A DNA stretch of 33,019 nucleotides, taken from NCBI GenBank assembly GCA_028285465.1, contig JANQPD010000031.1, forward strand, positions 1 to 33,019, written 5' to 3'. This document shows, one piece after another, positions 15,601 to 23,743 of the stretch (position 1 is its first letter; each line of letters opens with the position of its first letter). This stretch comes from Owenweeksia sp. Lineage in GTDB: Bacteria > Bacteroidota > Bacteroidia > Flavobacteriales > Schleiferiaceae. The translations under genes were made by a program, and so were the position numbers. The notes below the pieces were generated by a model that worked only from the letters and a program-made list of their open reading frames with translations, did no database searches and was not told where the DNA came from.

Positions 15601-17031
15601 ATGAAAATTAGCATGGCTAAGCCTTCGCAAAAGGTGAAGCAAAGCATATACCTCATTGGCAATGTTGATCAACTGCAAATTTTAGACCTAAATGAACAGG
15701 AACATGCTTATGTGATTGATCGCCTCGCTGAAAAAGGAGATAAGATCCTACGCCTGAACCGCCACCCCTACTACCTGCACCTGGTGCGCCCGGAAGCCTC
15801 TGATAAACCGGCTTTTCAACAGGCAGAAGCGCTTAGATTACTAGGCAACAAAACGTTACGCATGCTTAAAGCAGAGAAAGAACCCAAAGTACGGGTACAA
15901 TCGCTCGATGGCAAATTAGATCCCATCCCCTTTACCGAAGGGGTTGCCCTGGGTGCCTATCAATTTCTCAAATACTTTTCTGACAAGAAAAAGAAAGCAC
16001 ATAAACTTAAAGAAATAGCCATTTCCGGCATTACGCAAAAGGAGATCCTTCATCTGAATGCCCTTGTTAAAGGAACGTACAAAGCACGCGATTTAGTAAA
16101 CGAACCGCTTAGTCACTTAACGGCTACCCAACTGGCTAAAGAAGCATACCAGGCAGGCGAACAGTATGGTTTTAAAGTAGAGGTGTTAAACAAAAAGAAA
16201 ATTGAAAGCCTGAAGATGGGAGGCCTGCTGGCTGTAAACAAAGGCAGCCTTGACCCTCCTACATTTAGCATTATGGAATACCATCCGGCCGAAGCGGTAA
16301 ATAAGAAACCTATTGTGCTGGTAGGCAAAGGGGTGGTGTACGATACCGGAGGCTTAAGCTTGAAGCCAACAGCCGGTTCCATGGACAGCATGAAAAGCGA
16401 TATGGCGGGGAGCGCCGCCGTTATCGGGACCATGATCGCAGCTGCCGAAAGCAAATTGCCCGTGCACCTTATCGGATTAATTCCCGCTACGGATAACCGG
16501 CCCGGAGCCAAAGCATACGTTCCGGGTGATGTGGTAAAAATGTATGACGGAAGCACGGTAGAAGTATTGAACACCGATGCAGAAGGCCGTATGTTACTGG
16601 CTGACGCGCTGGCATATGCCAAGAAGTACAAACCTCAATTGGTTATCGACCTTGCTACCCTTACCGGGGCCGCAGCTGTAGCCATTGGCAAATATGGCAT
16701 TGTGGGCATGGGCACTGCTGGCGAAAAGGCCTTTGAAAAGCTCGATGAAGCAGGGAAACAAGCGTACGAGCGTTTGGCCAGATTTCCCTTTTGGGAAGAA
16801 TACGATGAGTTGTTAAAATCCAGCATAGCCGATCAAAAAAATATTGGTGGCCGCGAGGCCGGAGCTATAACAGCTGGCAAGTTTCTGGAGAAATTTACCG
16901 ATTACCCCTGGATACACCTGGATATTGCAGGGCCGGCTTTTTTAGATGCTGACCATGGATATCGCATACGTGGTGGCACAGGAGTTGGTGTACGCCTCTT
17001 GTTTCACTACCTGAAAAACATGAAAGCCTGA
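15601..17031 (+). CDS. Leucyl aminopeptidase family (M17) metallopeptidase
   Basis: 476 aa. The C-terminal catalytic domain carries the M17 signature NTDAEGRML at 324-332 (Asp326 and Glu328 as metal ligands, Arg330). Lys243 and Asp248 lie in VGKGVVYDTGGLSLKP, and a further Asp in MDSMKSDMAGSAAVIG. The N-terminal domain is weakly conserved, as usual. These hexameric cytosolic enzymes bind two metal ions and remove N-terminal residues from peptides. The stop overlaps the pdxA start by one base (TGATG), implying coupled translation, although no metabolic link between peptide turnover and vitamin B6 is obvious. Length and motifs are intact. PepA-like DNA-binding roles are known in E. coli but cannot be inferred here. 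Confidence 0.93.
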   Translation: MKISMAKPSQKVKQSIYLIGNVDQLQILDLNEQEHAYVIDRLAEKGDKILRLNRHPYYLHLVRPEASDKPAFQQAEALRLLGNKTLRMLKAEKEPKVRVQSLDGKLDPIPFTEGVALGAYQFLKYFSDKKKKAHKLKEIAISGITQKEILHLNALVKGTYKARDLVNEPLSHLTATQLAKEAYQAGEQYGFKVEVLNKKKIESLKMGGLLAVNKGSLDPPTFSIMEYHPAEAVNKKPIVLVGKGVVYDTGGLSLKPTAGSMDSMKSDMAGSAAVIGTMIAAAESKLPVHLIGLIPATDNRPGAKAYVPGDVVKMYDGSTVEVLNTDAEGRMLLADALAYAKKYKPQLVIDLATLTGAAAVAIGKYGIVGMGTAGEKAFEKLDEAGKQAYERLARFPFWEEYDELLKSSIADQKNIGGREAGAITAGKFLEKFTDYPWIHLDIAGPAFLDADHGYRIRGGTGVGVRLLFHYLKNMKA

Positions 17032-18083
17032 TGGAACATACACTCCCTACTATTGGCATCTCCGTAGGCGACCTTAACGGCATTGGCCTGGAGGTAATCA
17101 TGAAAACCTTTAGTAACGGGGATATGCTGGACCTTTGCACCCCGGTCATTTTTGGTTCTTCTAAAACACTCAGTTACCACCGCAAAGCATTGGAAGCAGA
17201 GCACTTCCAGTTCCAAACCATCAAAGAACTAGGTAAGCTTATCCCCGGAAAAGTAAACCTGCTTAATTGCTGGCAGGAAGAAGTAAAACTGGAATTTGGC
17301 AAAGCCGACAAAACGGTAGGCACCTACGCCTTAAAGTCTCTGGACCATGCCTGTAAGGCGTTTGAAGATGGTTATATCCAGGCGCTGGTTACCGCGCCCA
17401 TTAATAAGGAAACCATACAAAGCGATATCTTTCGCTTTACCGGTCATACCGATTACCTGGAAGCGCGCTACAAAGGGAAGAGCACGATGTTGTTGGTTAG
17501 CGAAGAAATGCGCATGGGCCTGCAAACCGTGCACATTCCCCTGAGTGAGGTACCCAAGGCGGTCACGAAAGATCTTATTGTAAACAAGCTCCATATCCTA
17601 AGCCGTACCCTCTTAAAGGACTTTCACATTAAAAAGGGACGGATTGCCGTATTGGCCCTAAACCCGCATGCCGGGGATGGGGGCGTGATAGGCAACGAAG
17701 ACCAGGAAGTTGTGGAACCGGCCATTAAGCATGCCTTTGATGAAGGCGTAAGTGCATTTGGTCCTTACCCCGCCGATAGCTTTTTTGGCAGTGGAAAACA
17801 CAAGCAATTCGATGCGATCCTGGCCATGTACCACGATCAGGGCCTGACGCCTTTTAAGGCATTGTCTTTCGGACAGGGCGTGAACTTTACTGCTGGTTTG
17901 GATATCATTCGTACCAGCCCCGACCACGGAACAGGTTTTGAAATTGCCGGAAAGAACCTCGCCAACGAAGCCAGCTTTCGCGAAGCAGTTTACCTGGCCA
18001 TAGACCTGACCAGAAGGAGAGCAACTACAGAAGAGATCAACGCAGACCCCTTGGTGATAAAAAACAGAAATAAAGAACATTAG
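17031..18083 (+). CDS. pdxA: 4-hydroxythreonine-4-phosphate dehydrogenase
   Basis: 350 aa, normal length with a short C-terminal tail. The opening PTIGISVGDLNGIGLEVIMK is the PdxA N-terminus. Three metal-binding histidines are in place: His139 (FTGHTDYLEA), His213 (ALNPHAGDGG) and His268 (AMYHDQGLTPFK). TSPDHGTGFEIAGK near the end is also diagnostic. PdxA oxidises 4-phosphohydroxy-L-threonine; its product condenses with deoxyxylulose 5-phosphate, catalysed by PdxJ, to pyridoxine 5'-phosphate. DXP is the product of the DXS-like enzyme about 6 kb upstream in this window. The ATG overlaps the preceding stop by one base. The next gene has its own promoter-like box. Confidence 0.95.
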   Translation: MEHTLPTIGISVGDLNGIGLEVIMKTFSNGDMLDLCTPVIFGSSKTLSYHRKALEAEHFQFQTIKELGKLIPGKVNLLNCWQEEVKLEFGKADKTVGTYALKSLDHACKAFEDGYIQALVTAPINKETIQSDIFRFTGHTDYLEARYKGKSTMLLVSEEMRMGLQTVHIPLSEVPKAVTKDLIVNKLHILSRTLLKDFHIKKGRIAVLALNPHAGDGGVIGNEDQEVVEPAIKHAFDEGVSAFGPYPADSFFGSGKHKQFDAILAMYHDQGLTPFKALSFGQGVNFTAGLDIIRTSPDHGTGFEIAGKNLANEASFREAVYLAIDLTRRRATTEEINADPLVIKNRNKEH

Positions 18084-18107
18084 GCGTTTTTAAAGCAAAG
18101 TTTTTAT

Positions 18108-18115
18108 TACCTTCG
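18108..18115 (+). promoter_or_regulatory. Candidate yceD-rpmF promoter -7 box
   Basis: TACCTTCG is one mismatch from TAnnTTTG and lies 24 bases before the ATG at 18140. A T-rich stretch around 18087-18091 occupies the -33 position without a clear TTTG. Confidence 0.35.
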
Positions 18116-18139
18116 CGGGCTCTAATTTTGGAGAGCCTT

Positions 18140-18679
18140 ATGAAAACATTAAAGGCATATACTATAAAGTTCTCCGGACTAGAACTCGGCACACACACCT
18201 ATGATTATCAATTAGATAATGCGTTCTTTAAACATTTTGGTTTTTCTGAATTTGAGCAAGCCGGGCTTTCGGCAAAAGTGCATTTAGAGAAAAAAAGCAA
18301 TCGACTGGAGTTGCTTTTTAGCATTTCCGGAACGGTGGAAGTACGTTGTGATGTGTCCAATAAGGTATTTGAAATGCCGCTAAGTACTGAACTGGAGCTC
18401 CTGGTAAAGTTTGGAGACCGTTATGACGACAGCCATGAAGATATCCTGGTGTTGCCTCAAAACGAATACGAGCTCAATATCAGCCAATACCTTTACGAAG
18501 GTGTGGCGGTAGCCGTACCTTTAAAAAAGGTAGACCCAAGTTTGGAAGAATCAGAAGAGGGAAGGGAAATGCTCAGCAAACTAAAAGAGTATAGCCCGCA
18601 GGCACAGATAGATAGTGAAGAGAAAGACCAGGAAAATACAGATCCCCGCTGGGATAAATTAAAAGATTTGTTAAACTAA
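18140..18679 (+). CDS. yceD: YceD/DUF177 family protein
   Basis: 179 aa from the ATG at 18140 (MKTLKAYTIKFSGLELG). A TTG at 18128 would add four residues but is less likely. The family is recognised by position directly upstream of rpmF, by the central segment SGTVEVRCDVSNKVFEMPL with a single conserved-type cysteine, by the LPQNEYELNISQYLYEGV block, and by the acidic C-terminal half ending DPRWDKLKDLLN, which is characteristic of DUF177. In E. coli and plants YceD/DUF177 proteins are linked to 23S rRNA accumulation and 50S assembly. It is probably co-transcribed with rpmF, 23 bases downstream. Confident family call; the exact molecular action is not known from the sequence. Confidence 0.88.
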   Translation: MKTLKAYTIKFSGLELGTHTYDYQLDNAFFKHFGFSEFEQAGLSAKVHLEKKSNRLELLFSISGTVEVRCDVSNKVFEMPLSTELELLVKFGDRYDDSHEDILVLPQNEYELNISQYLYEGVAVAVPLKKVDPSLEESEEGREMLSKLKEYSPQAQIDSEEKDQENTDPRWDKLKDLLN

Positions 18680-18702
18680 AGAGAGTATAATACCATAGCA
18701 AC

Positions 18703-18897
18703 ATGGCACATCCTAAGCGCAAGCAATCCAAAACGAGAAGAGACAAAAGAAGAACGCACTACAAAGCAGTAGCGCCTACTGTAGCGGTATGCTCAGTAAC
18801 AGGGGAAGCACACTTGTATCACCGCGCCTATTGGCACGAAGACAAGCTCTACTACAAGGGCAAGGTGGTGATGGAAAAAGATCAGGCCGCAGCTTAG
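18703..18897 (+). CDS. rpmF: Large-subunit ribosomal protein L32
   Basis: 64 aa. The N-terminus [20 protein letters not shown] is the L32 hallmark: a lysine/arginine-rich tail that threads into 23S rRNA. The zinc-ribbon cysteine pairs of many L32 proteins are absent; only one Cys ([10 protein letters not shown]) is left, with His residues further on, so this is probably a zinc-independent type. The gene follows yceD as usual and is closed by a hairpin at 18958-18980. It is part of the 50S subunit. Confidence 0.95.
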   Translation: MAHPKRKQSKTRRDKRRTHYKAVAPTVAVCSVTGEAHLYHRAYWHEDKLYYKGKVVMEKDQAAA

Positions 18898-18957
18898 TTT
18901 CAAGGAATAGCGCCTTGACAAACTAAATTGGATAAAAAATCTTAACAGGATCAAATA

Positions 18958-18980
18958 AAAGGGGGCTTATAGCCCCCTTT
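18958..18980 (+). terminator. Terminator after rpmF
   Basis: AAAGGGGGCT (18958-18967) pairs perfectly with AGCCCCCTTT (18971-18980) around TAT. The T tail after the stem is short (TTT then GG), so efficiency may be partial. Confidence 0.75.
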
Positions 18981-19047
18981 GGTCGTTTCAAGCCAAGGGT
19001 AGCCTGCTTTAATCAGGAAAAGCTTATCATAACTACGTGGCTTTTTT

Positions 19048-19055
19048 TAGGTTTG
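19048..19055 (+). promoter_or_regulatory. Promoter -7 box of fabH
   Basis: TAGGTTTG matches TAnnTTTG exactly. Predicted start near 19061 leaves a leader of about 95 bases before the ATG at 19156, the longest in the window. No recognisable regulatory fold or FapR-like palindrome was seen in it. Confidence 0.5.
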
Positions 19056-19155
19056 CAGCTAAGTTTCTAACAAATATTAAAACTCAATGCCTAATTTTAT
19101 TTGTCATACAGGCATATAGCAAAGGCACTGATCCATACAATTGAACAACACAAAT

Positions 19156-20151
19156 ATGGCTCCAAAAGCAGCAATTACGGCCGTAGGTGGTTACGTACCG
19201 GAATACAGGCTTACCAATAAGATTTTGGAAACCATGGTAGATACTTCCGATGAGTGGATTATCTCCCGCACAGGCATAGAAGAACGCAGGATCCTTAAAG
19301 GAGAAGGCTTAGGCACGTCTTTTATGGGCCTCAAGGCCATTGATGAACTGCTTCAAAAAAGAGGTATTAAGGGGGCTGAAATAGACGCTGTGGTCTTTTG
19401 TACCACAACCGGTGATATGCCCGTAGCCGCCAATGCAGCTTACGTTTGCAGTGAAATAGGAGCCGACCACGCTTTTGGCTTTGACCTGCAGGCCGCTTGC
19501 TCCGGTTTTCTCTACGGCTTATTCACAGGTTCTCAATATATAGAAACAGGGAAATTCAAGAAGGTCTTGGTTGTAGGAGCGGATAAAATGTCGAGCATTA
19601 TTGACTACCAGGACCGTACTACCTGTATTATTTTTGGGGATGGGGCCGGGGCCGTTTTGCTTGAGCCCAATGAAGAAGGCCTGGGCCTGCAGGACTCTAT
19701 TTTACGTTCCGATGGTTCGGGAAGGGAGTTTCTGTATATAAAAGCAGGCGGTTCTATGTACCCGGCCAGTGAGGAAAGCGTAGCCAAGCGCGAGCACTTT
19801 GTACACCAGGAAGGACAACAGGTTTTCAAATTTGCCGTAACAAATATGGCCGAAGTGTCGGCACGCATCATGGAGCGCAACAATTTAAAGGCAGATGATG
19901 TGGCCTTTTTAGTACCACACCAGGCCAATAAAAGGATCATTGACGCAACGGCCAAGCGCATGGGAATAGGCCCTGAAAAGGTAATGCTGAACATACACAG
20001 GTACGGCAACACAACCAACGGAACCTTACCGCTTTGCTTATGGGATTACGAGAAGCAACTTAAAAAGGGAGACAACCTCATATTCTCAGCCTTCGGAGGT
20101 GGTTTTACCTGGGGCTCCATATACCTCAGTTGGGCATACGACCCGGCTTAG
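19156..20151 (+). CDS. fabH: 3-oxoacyl-[acyl-carrier-protein] synthase III
   Basis: 331 aa from the ATG at 19156 (MAPKAAITAVGGYVPEYRLT). A TTG at 19141 in frame would add five residues. FabH starts fatty-acid synthesis by condensing an acyl-CoA primer with malonyl-ACP. The full catalytic triad is visible: Cys115 (DLQAACSGFLYG), His255 (LVPHQANKRIID) and Asn285 (RYGNTTNGTLPL). DTSDEWIISRTGIEERRIL near the N-terminus and SAFGGGFTWGS at the C-terminus are also typical. It is followed 72 bases later by accB, which with accC makes malonyl-CoA, so the cluster is metabolically coherent. Flavobacterial FabH enzymes often prefer branched primers, but specificity cannot be read here. Confidence 0.95.
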   Translation: MAPKAAITAVGGYVPEYRLTNKILETMVDTSDEWIISRTGIEERRILKGEGLGTSFMGLKAIDELLQKRGIKGAEIDAVVFCTTTGDMPVAANAAYVCSEIGADHAFGFDLQAACSGFLYGLFTGSQYIETGKFKKVLVVGADKMSSIIDYQDRTTCIIFGDGAGAVLLEPNEEGLGLQDSILRSDGSGREFLYIKAGGSMYPASEESVAKREHFVHQEGQQVFKFAVTNMAEVSARIMERNNLKADDVAFLVPHQANKRIIDATAKRMGIGPEKVMLNIHRYGNTTNGTLPLCLWDYEKQLKKGDNLIFSAFGGGFTWGSIYLSWAYDPA

Positions 20152-20152
20152 A

Positions 20153-20179
20153 TTTGCTGCTGCTGTTTTAGTAGCTTTG
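20153..20179 (+). promoter_or_regulatory. Candidate accB promoter
   Basis: TAGCTTTG (20172-20179) matches TAnnTTTG. TTTG (20153-20156) lies 15 bases upstream, shorter than the usual 19-21. Predicted start near 20185 gives a leader of about 39 bases. accB-accC may therefore be expressed separately from fabH. Confidence 0.4.
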
Positions 20180-20223
20180 CAGTTACCTTATATTTAGAAA
20201 AAGACGATCATAATACCAACTAC

Positions 20224-20739
20224 ATGGACATCAAAGAAATACAAAACCTCATTAAGTTTGTAGCCCGCTCCGGGGCAGCCGAAGTAAATCTTGAAACCGA
20301 AGATTTCAAGATCAACATCAAAACCGGCGGATCCGGCCAGTCCGCTGAAGGGCAGGCGCCTGCTCCACAGATCATTTCAGTACCTCAGGTACAGGCACCC
20401 GTGCAAGCTGCACCTGCACCACAAGCACCTGCTGCTGCTCCGGCTACACCCCCGGCCCCCCAGGAAAGTGCCCCCCCTGCAGAAGAGGATACCTCTAAGT
20501 ACGTTACCATCAAATCTCCCATGATCGGAACATTCTATCGCAGGCCTTCTCCCGACAAAGACCTGTTTGTAAATGTGGGAGACGAAATAAAGGAAGGTAC
20601 TGTGGTGTGCATCATCGAAGCCATGAAACTTTTCAATGAAATTGAAAGTGAAGTAAGCGGTAAAATCGTTAAGATCCTGGTAGACGACCAGAAGCCGGTT
20701 GAATATGATCAACCCCTATTCCTGGTTGACCCTTCCTAA
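20224..20739 (+). CDS. accB: Biotin carboxyl carrier protein of acetyl-CoA carboxylase
   Basis: 171 aa. A short N-terminal helical segment (MDIKEIQNLIKFVARSGAAE) leads to a long Pro/Ala/Gln linker (about 45-90, many APA/PAA repeats). The C-terminal biotinyl domain (about 95-171) follows: MIGTFYRRPSPDK, VGDEIKEG, and the biotin-attachment motif EAMKLFNE with Lys135. The protein carries carboxybiotin between biotin carboxylase (accC, 38 bases downstream) and the carboxyltransferase, which is not in this window. Length and motif are normal. Confidence 0.96.
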   Translation: MDIKEIQNLIKFVARSGAAEVNLETEDFKINIKTGGSGQSAEGQAPAPQIISVPQVQAPVQAAPAPQAPAAAPATPPAPQESAPPAEEDTSKYVTIKSPMIGTFYRRPSPDKDLFVNVGDEIKEGTVVCIIEAMKLFNEIESEVSGKIVKILVDDQKPVEYDQPLFLVDPS

Positions 20740-20777
20740 GGGAAGAGCTCAAGCATCGTTCAATTTAAAAACAGCTT

Positions 20778-22118
20778 ATGTTTAAAAAAGTATTGATCGC
20801 CAACCGTGGCGAAATTGCGTTGCGCGTAATACGTACCTGCAAAGAAATGGGGATAAAGACCGTAGCTGTATACAGCACGGCGGATGCAGATAGCCTGCAC
20901 GTGCGCTTTGCAGATGAGGCGGTTTGTATAGGCCCGGCCGCCAGCGCACAATCGTATCTCAATATCCCCAATATCATTGCTGCCGCGGAAATCACCAATG
21001 CAGATGCCATTCACCCGGGTTATGGTTTCCTTTCTGAAAATGCCAAATTCTCCAAAATCTGCGAAGAAAACGGCATCAAGTTCATAGGCCCAAGCCCGGA
21101 AATGATTGAACGCATGGGCGATAAGGCTACTGCTAAGGCGACCATGAAGGAAGCCGGTGTTCCTACTATCCCGGGTTCCGAAGGCCTTCTGGAGTCTTAT
21201 GAGGAGGCCGAAAAACTGGCAAAAGAAATAGGCTACCCCATAATGCTTAAGGCTACGGCAGGGGGAGGCGGGAAAGGTATGCGGGCCGTTTGGAAGCAGG
21301 AAGAACTAAAAAAATCGTGGGAGAGTGCCCGCCAGGAAGCCGGTGCTGCTTTTGGCAATGACGGCATGTATATGGAAAAGCTCATCGAGGAACCCCGCCA
21401 TATTGAAATACAGGTAGTAGGCGACCAGGATGGGAGAGCCTGCCATTTATCCGAGCGCGATTGCTCTATACAGCGGAGGCACCAGAAGCTTACCGAGGAA
21501 ACCCCTTCTCCGTTTATGACCGATGCGTTGCGGGAAAAAATGGGAGAATCCGCAGTAAAGGCCTGTGAGTATATCAAGTATGAAGGAGCTGGTACCATAG
21601 AGTTTTTGGTAGACAAGCACCGCAACTTCTACTTTATGGAAATGAACACCCGCATACAGGTGGAACATCCCATTACGGAACAAGTGATCGACTACGACCT
21701 GATCAGGGAGCAGATTAAAGTAGCGGCCGGTATTAAAATATCCGGTAAGAACTACGAACCCCAGTTGCATAGTATAGAATGCCGGATCAACGCAGAAGAC
21801 CCCTTTAACGGTTTCAGGCCCTCACCGGGAACCATCACAACTTTTCACGCTCCCGGCGGACATGGTGTGCGTCTCGACACACATGTATACGCAGGTTACA
21901 CGATTCCACCTTACTACGATTCCATGATCGCCAAGCTTATTACTACGGCTCAAACCCGCCAGGAGGCTATTGATAAAATGCGCAGGGCTTTGGATGAGTT
22001 TGTAATTGAGGGCATCAAAACCACCATTCCATTTCACCGGCAGTTGATGGACAATGCCGACTATCAGGAAGGGAATTATACTACTAAGTTTATGGAAACT
22101 TTTGTGCTTGAGTCATGA
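20778..22118 (+). CDS. accC: Biotin carboxylase subunit of acetyl-CoA carboxylase
   Basis: 446 aa, the standard length of a stand-alone biotin carboxylase. It opens [20 protein letters not shown], followed by the ATP-grasp core: Lys158 and the glycine-rich [11 protein letters not shown] loop, [13 protein letters not shown], and [18 protein letters not shown] with the catalytic Glu/Arg region. The biotin carboxylase C-terminal domain includes [12 protein letters not shown] and [18 protein letters not shown]. It carboxylates biotin on AccB with ATP and bicarbonate. It is the last gene of the cluster, followed 20 bases later by a strong terminator. Confidence 0.97.
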   Translation: MFKKVLIANRGEIALRVIRTCKEMGIKTVAVYSTADADSLHVRFADEAVCIGPAASAQSYLNIPNIIAAAEITNADAIHPGYGFLSENAKFSKICEENGIKFIGPSPEMIERMGDKATAKATMKEAGVPTIPGSEGLLESYEEAEKLAKEIGYPIMLKATAGGGGKGMRAVWKQEELKKSWESARQEAGAAFGNDGMYMEKLIEEPRHIEIQVVGDQDGRACHLSERDCSIQRRHQKLTEETPSPFMTDALREKMGESAVKACEYIKYEGAGTIEFLVDKHRNFYFMEMNTRIQVEHPITEQVIDYDLIREQIKVAAGIKISGKNYEPQLHSIECRINAEDPFNGFRPSPGTITTFHAPGGHGVRLDTHVYAGYTIPPYYDSMIAKLITTAQTRQEAIDKMRRALDEFVIEGIKTTIPFHRQLMDNADYQEGNYTTKFMETFVLES

Positions 22119-22138
22119 CTTTAACCCTATTCAAATGT

Positions 22139-22166
22139 AAAATCCTGCCTAGCGGGATTTTTTTTT
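22139..22166 (+). terminator. Intrinsic terminator of accB-accC
   Basis: AAAATCCTGC (22139-22148) pairs with GCGGGATTTT (22152-22161) around CTA, with one G-T wobble, and runs into nine T residues (22158-22166). Strong canonical form, 20 bases after the accC stop. Confidence 0.9.
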
Positions 22167-22173
22167 GCCCTGC

Positions 22174-22278
22174 CGTGAACTTTTCCAAACTTTTTTCGGT
22201 TCTTTACTGTGGTTAAGGTTTGGTTAATTATTTTGATTAAGTTCAAAAGAGAAAAGGGAGCATACGCTCCCTTTTTTT
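22174..22278 (+). ncRNA. Candidate small RNA, element copy B
   Basis: The element sits between the accC terminator and a convergent minus-strand gene, so it cannot be a leader of a plus-strand gene. It has CGTGAAC (22174-22180), AAAC (22187-22190), then a 39-base core at 22210-22248 that is 38/39 identical to 29332-29370, then a terminator (22252-22278). CGTGAAC and AAAC have exactly the same mutual spacing (13) in copy C, and the distance to the core differs by one base (36 against 35). The upstream block may be a promoter, possibly for an alternative sigma factor; no good TAnnTTTG is present. No open frame of note. Confidence 0.45.
22252..22278 (+). terminator. Terminator of element copy B
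   Basis: AAAAGGGAGC (22252-22261) pairs perfectly with GCTCCCTTTT (22266-22275) around ATAC, with seven T residues. It could also act on the opposite strand. Confidence 0.85.
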
Positions 22279-22283
22279 ATTCC

Positions 22284-22313
22284 CAAAAAAAGCCCGGCTT
22301 AAACCGGACTTTC
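22284..22313 (-). terminator. Terminator of the LruC operon
   Basis: On the minus strand AAAGTCCGG pairs with CCGGGCTTT (one T-G wobble) around TTTAAG and continues into a T run. It lies directly after the stop at 22322. Read on the plus strand the same pair is an A-C mismatch, so the minus strand is favoured. Confidence 0.8.
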
Positions 22314-22321
22314 AAATATGA

Positions 22322-23722
22322 TCAATAAAGGTTTGAAGGGGTACGGTAACCGGTCTGGTCCGTATACCAGTCTGCAAAACTTGCCCCAACGCTTTGCGCC
22401 CAACTGGCAAACTTGGTATGTGCTGTTACGATATCTGTTTTTTCCGTAGGATATTCAAACTTCTGGGGAAGCATAATTGCCCATGGAAAGTTGTTTTCCG
22501 TCTTGTAATACCTACCGGAACCAATGTTGCTGTCGTCATCCATTGTACCAAATAAAGCAGTATTGGCCAGGTCTGTAGGCGCGTGATCTGCCAGGTGAAT
22601 TTCCTGTCCTCTTACCCGATCTTTTATAAGGAAGGGGTTTAAGTCGCTCGCTTCTGCCAAAGTTGCACCCGTTGAAAGGGAGATGGTCATATTAACGGTA
22701 TCGGAAATACCTTCCTGTGTTCCCGCCTCCGTATTGTAAAAAGCACCTCCTACACGGTTGATCACACCTTCCACATTGTCAAAGGGAATCACCACCAGGT
22801 TTGTTTGACCGGCTTCGGCACCATTGCCTGAAAGACTAATGTAATTATCGGAGAGCACACCTCCGCTCACATTGCTAACCGAGGCTACCGGAATACTTGG
22901 AAACTCCATTCCAAAGCCGTTGATTACACCCGCACCAACTGCACGTACGTAATACTTTGCTTTGATCTCCACCACCTCATTCGATGCATTGCTTATGTAT
23001 TGCAAACGGTAATCTACGATCAGGTCATTAAAGTCATAGTCTCCCTGCGAAGGCCAAAGGTCTTCGAAGGCCACCGTGCCATAAGTGCCGCCATTGCTGA
23101 ATGTATTAAAGGCGCGGGCCGGGTCATTGGGATATTCATCCTGGTTATCGGCTACTCCGTCATTGTCCGCATCGGGATTTGAAACTACGGGCAAACAATT
23201 GTTCCCGGGGTCTGAAGCGTAGGTAGCATTGGTGATCACCAAATCGTCAATGTGCCCTCTACCCTGTCCACCGGAGCCATAGTGTTGCATAGCCACACGG
23301 TATATCCCCGTAGTACCCACATTAAAAGAAGCGGTAACTACGCTGCCGCTTGAATAGGTATGCGTATAAATGGGTGAAGACTCATTACCGTCCGTATCTA
23401 CCAGCACTACATCTAAAATACGTGTATCCTGGCTGCGGTACCGGCTGATTTTATGCGTAAAGGTCACCGTAGCCCCCGCCTGGATATCCAGGTATGGTGT
23501 ACGTACTTGCTTCTTATTGGTCATGCTGGTAGCCTGGCCTGAGCGGGTACTCTTCGCCCCGTTTATCTTGTCGTTCGACTTTACATCGGTACCCCAGAAT
23601 TCCCAGCAGTTTGCTACCAGTGGATTCCGGTTGTTGTAGGCGTCAAAATTCTCCGAAAACTGGGCCTTTGCACCGGTAAGGGTTAAGGCCAGCAATGCGG
23701 TTATATAACTAATCTTTTTCAT
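22322..23722 (-). CDS. LruC domain-containing secreted protein
   Basis: 466 aa. Signal peptide about 1-20 (ITALLALTLTGAKAQ). Residues about 21-165 form a beta-rich jelly-roll-like module (FSENFDAYNNRNPLVANCWE, ending RGHIDDLVITNATY), similar in style to MAM or carbohydrate-binding-like domains. A calcium-type acidic repeat follows (about 184-200, DADNDGVADNQDEYPNDPARAF). The rest is the LruC domain, recognised by TYGTVAFEDLWPSQGDYDFNDLIVDYR, INGFGMEFP and later HLADHAPTDLANTALFGTMDD. LruC proteins are widespread in Bacteroidota and Leptospira envelopes; the function is poorly known. It is the second gene of a pair with the lipoprotein upstream (21 bases). No T9SS sorting domain is seen at the C-terminus. 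Confidence 0.88.
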   Translation of the reverse strand: MKKISYITALLALTLTGAKAQFSENFDAYNNRNPLVANCWEFWGTDVKSNDKINGAKSTRSGQATSMTNKKQVRTPYLDIQAGATVTFTHKISRYRSQDTRILDVVLVDTDGNESSPIYTHTYSSGSVVTASFNVGTTGIYRVAMQHYGSGGQGRGHIDDLVITNATYASDPGNNCLPVVSNPDADNDGVADNQDEYPNDPARAFNTFSNGGTYGTVAFEDLWPSQGDYDFNDLIVDYRLQYISNASNEVVEIKAKYYVRAVGAGVINGFGMEFPSIPVASVSNVSGGVLSDNYISLSGNGAEAGQTNLVVIPFDNVEGVINRVGGAFYNTEAGTQEGISDTVNMTISLSTGATLAEASDLNPFLIKDRVRGQEIHLADHAPTDLANTALFGTMDDDSNIGSGRYYKTENNFPWAIMLPQKFEYPTEKTDIVTAHTKFASWAQSVGASFADWYTDQTGYRTPSNLY

Positions 23723-23743
23723 ATCTGATATTTTTTAGTTTGG

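Noticed and set aside
18128..18139. TTG start of yceD
   Set aside because: The ATG four codons later matches the family start and lies at a normal distance from the -7 box.
19141..19155. TTG start of fabH five codons upstream
   Set aside because: Possible, but the ATG at 19156 gives the usual FabH N-terminus without needing a rare start.
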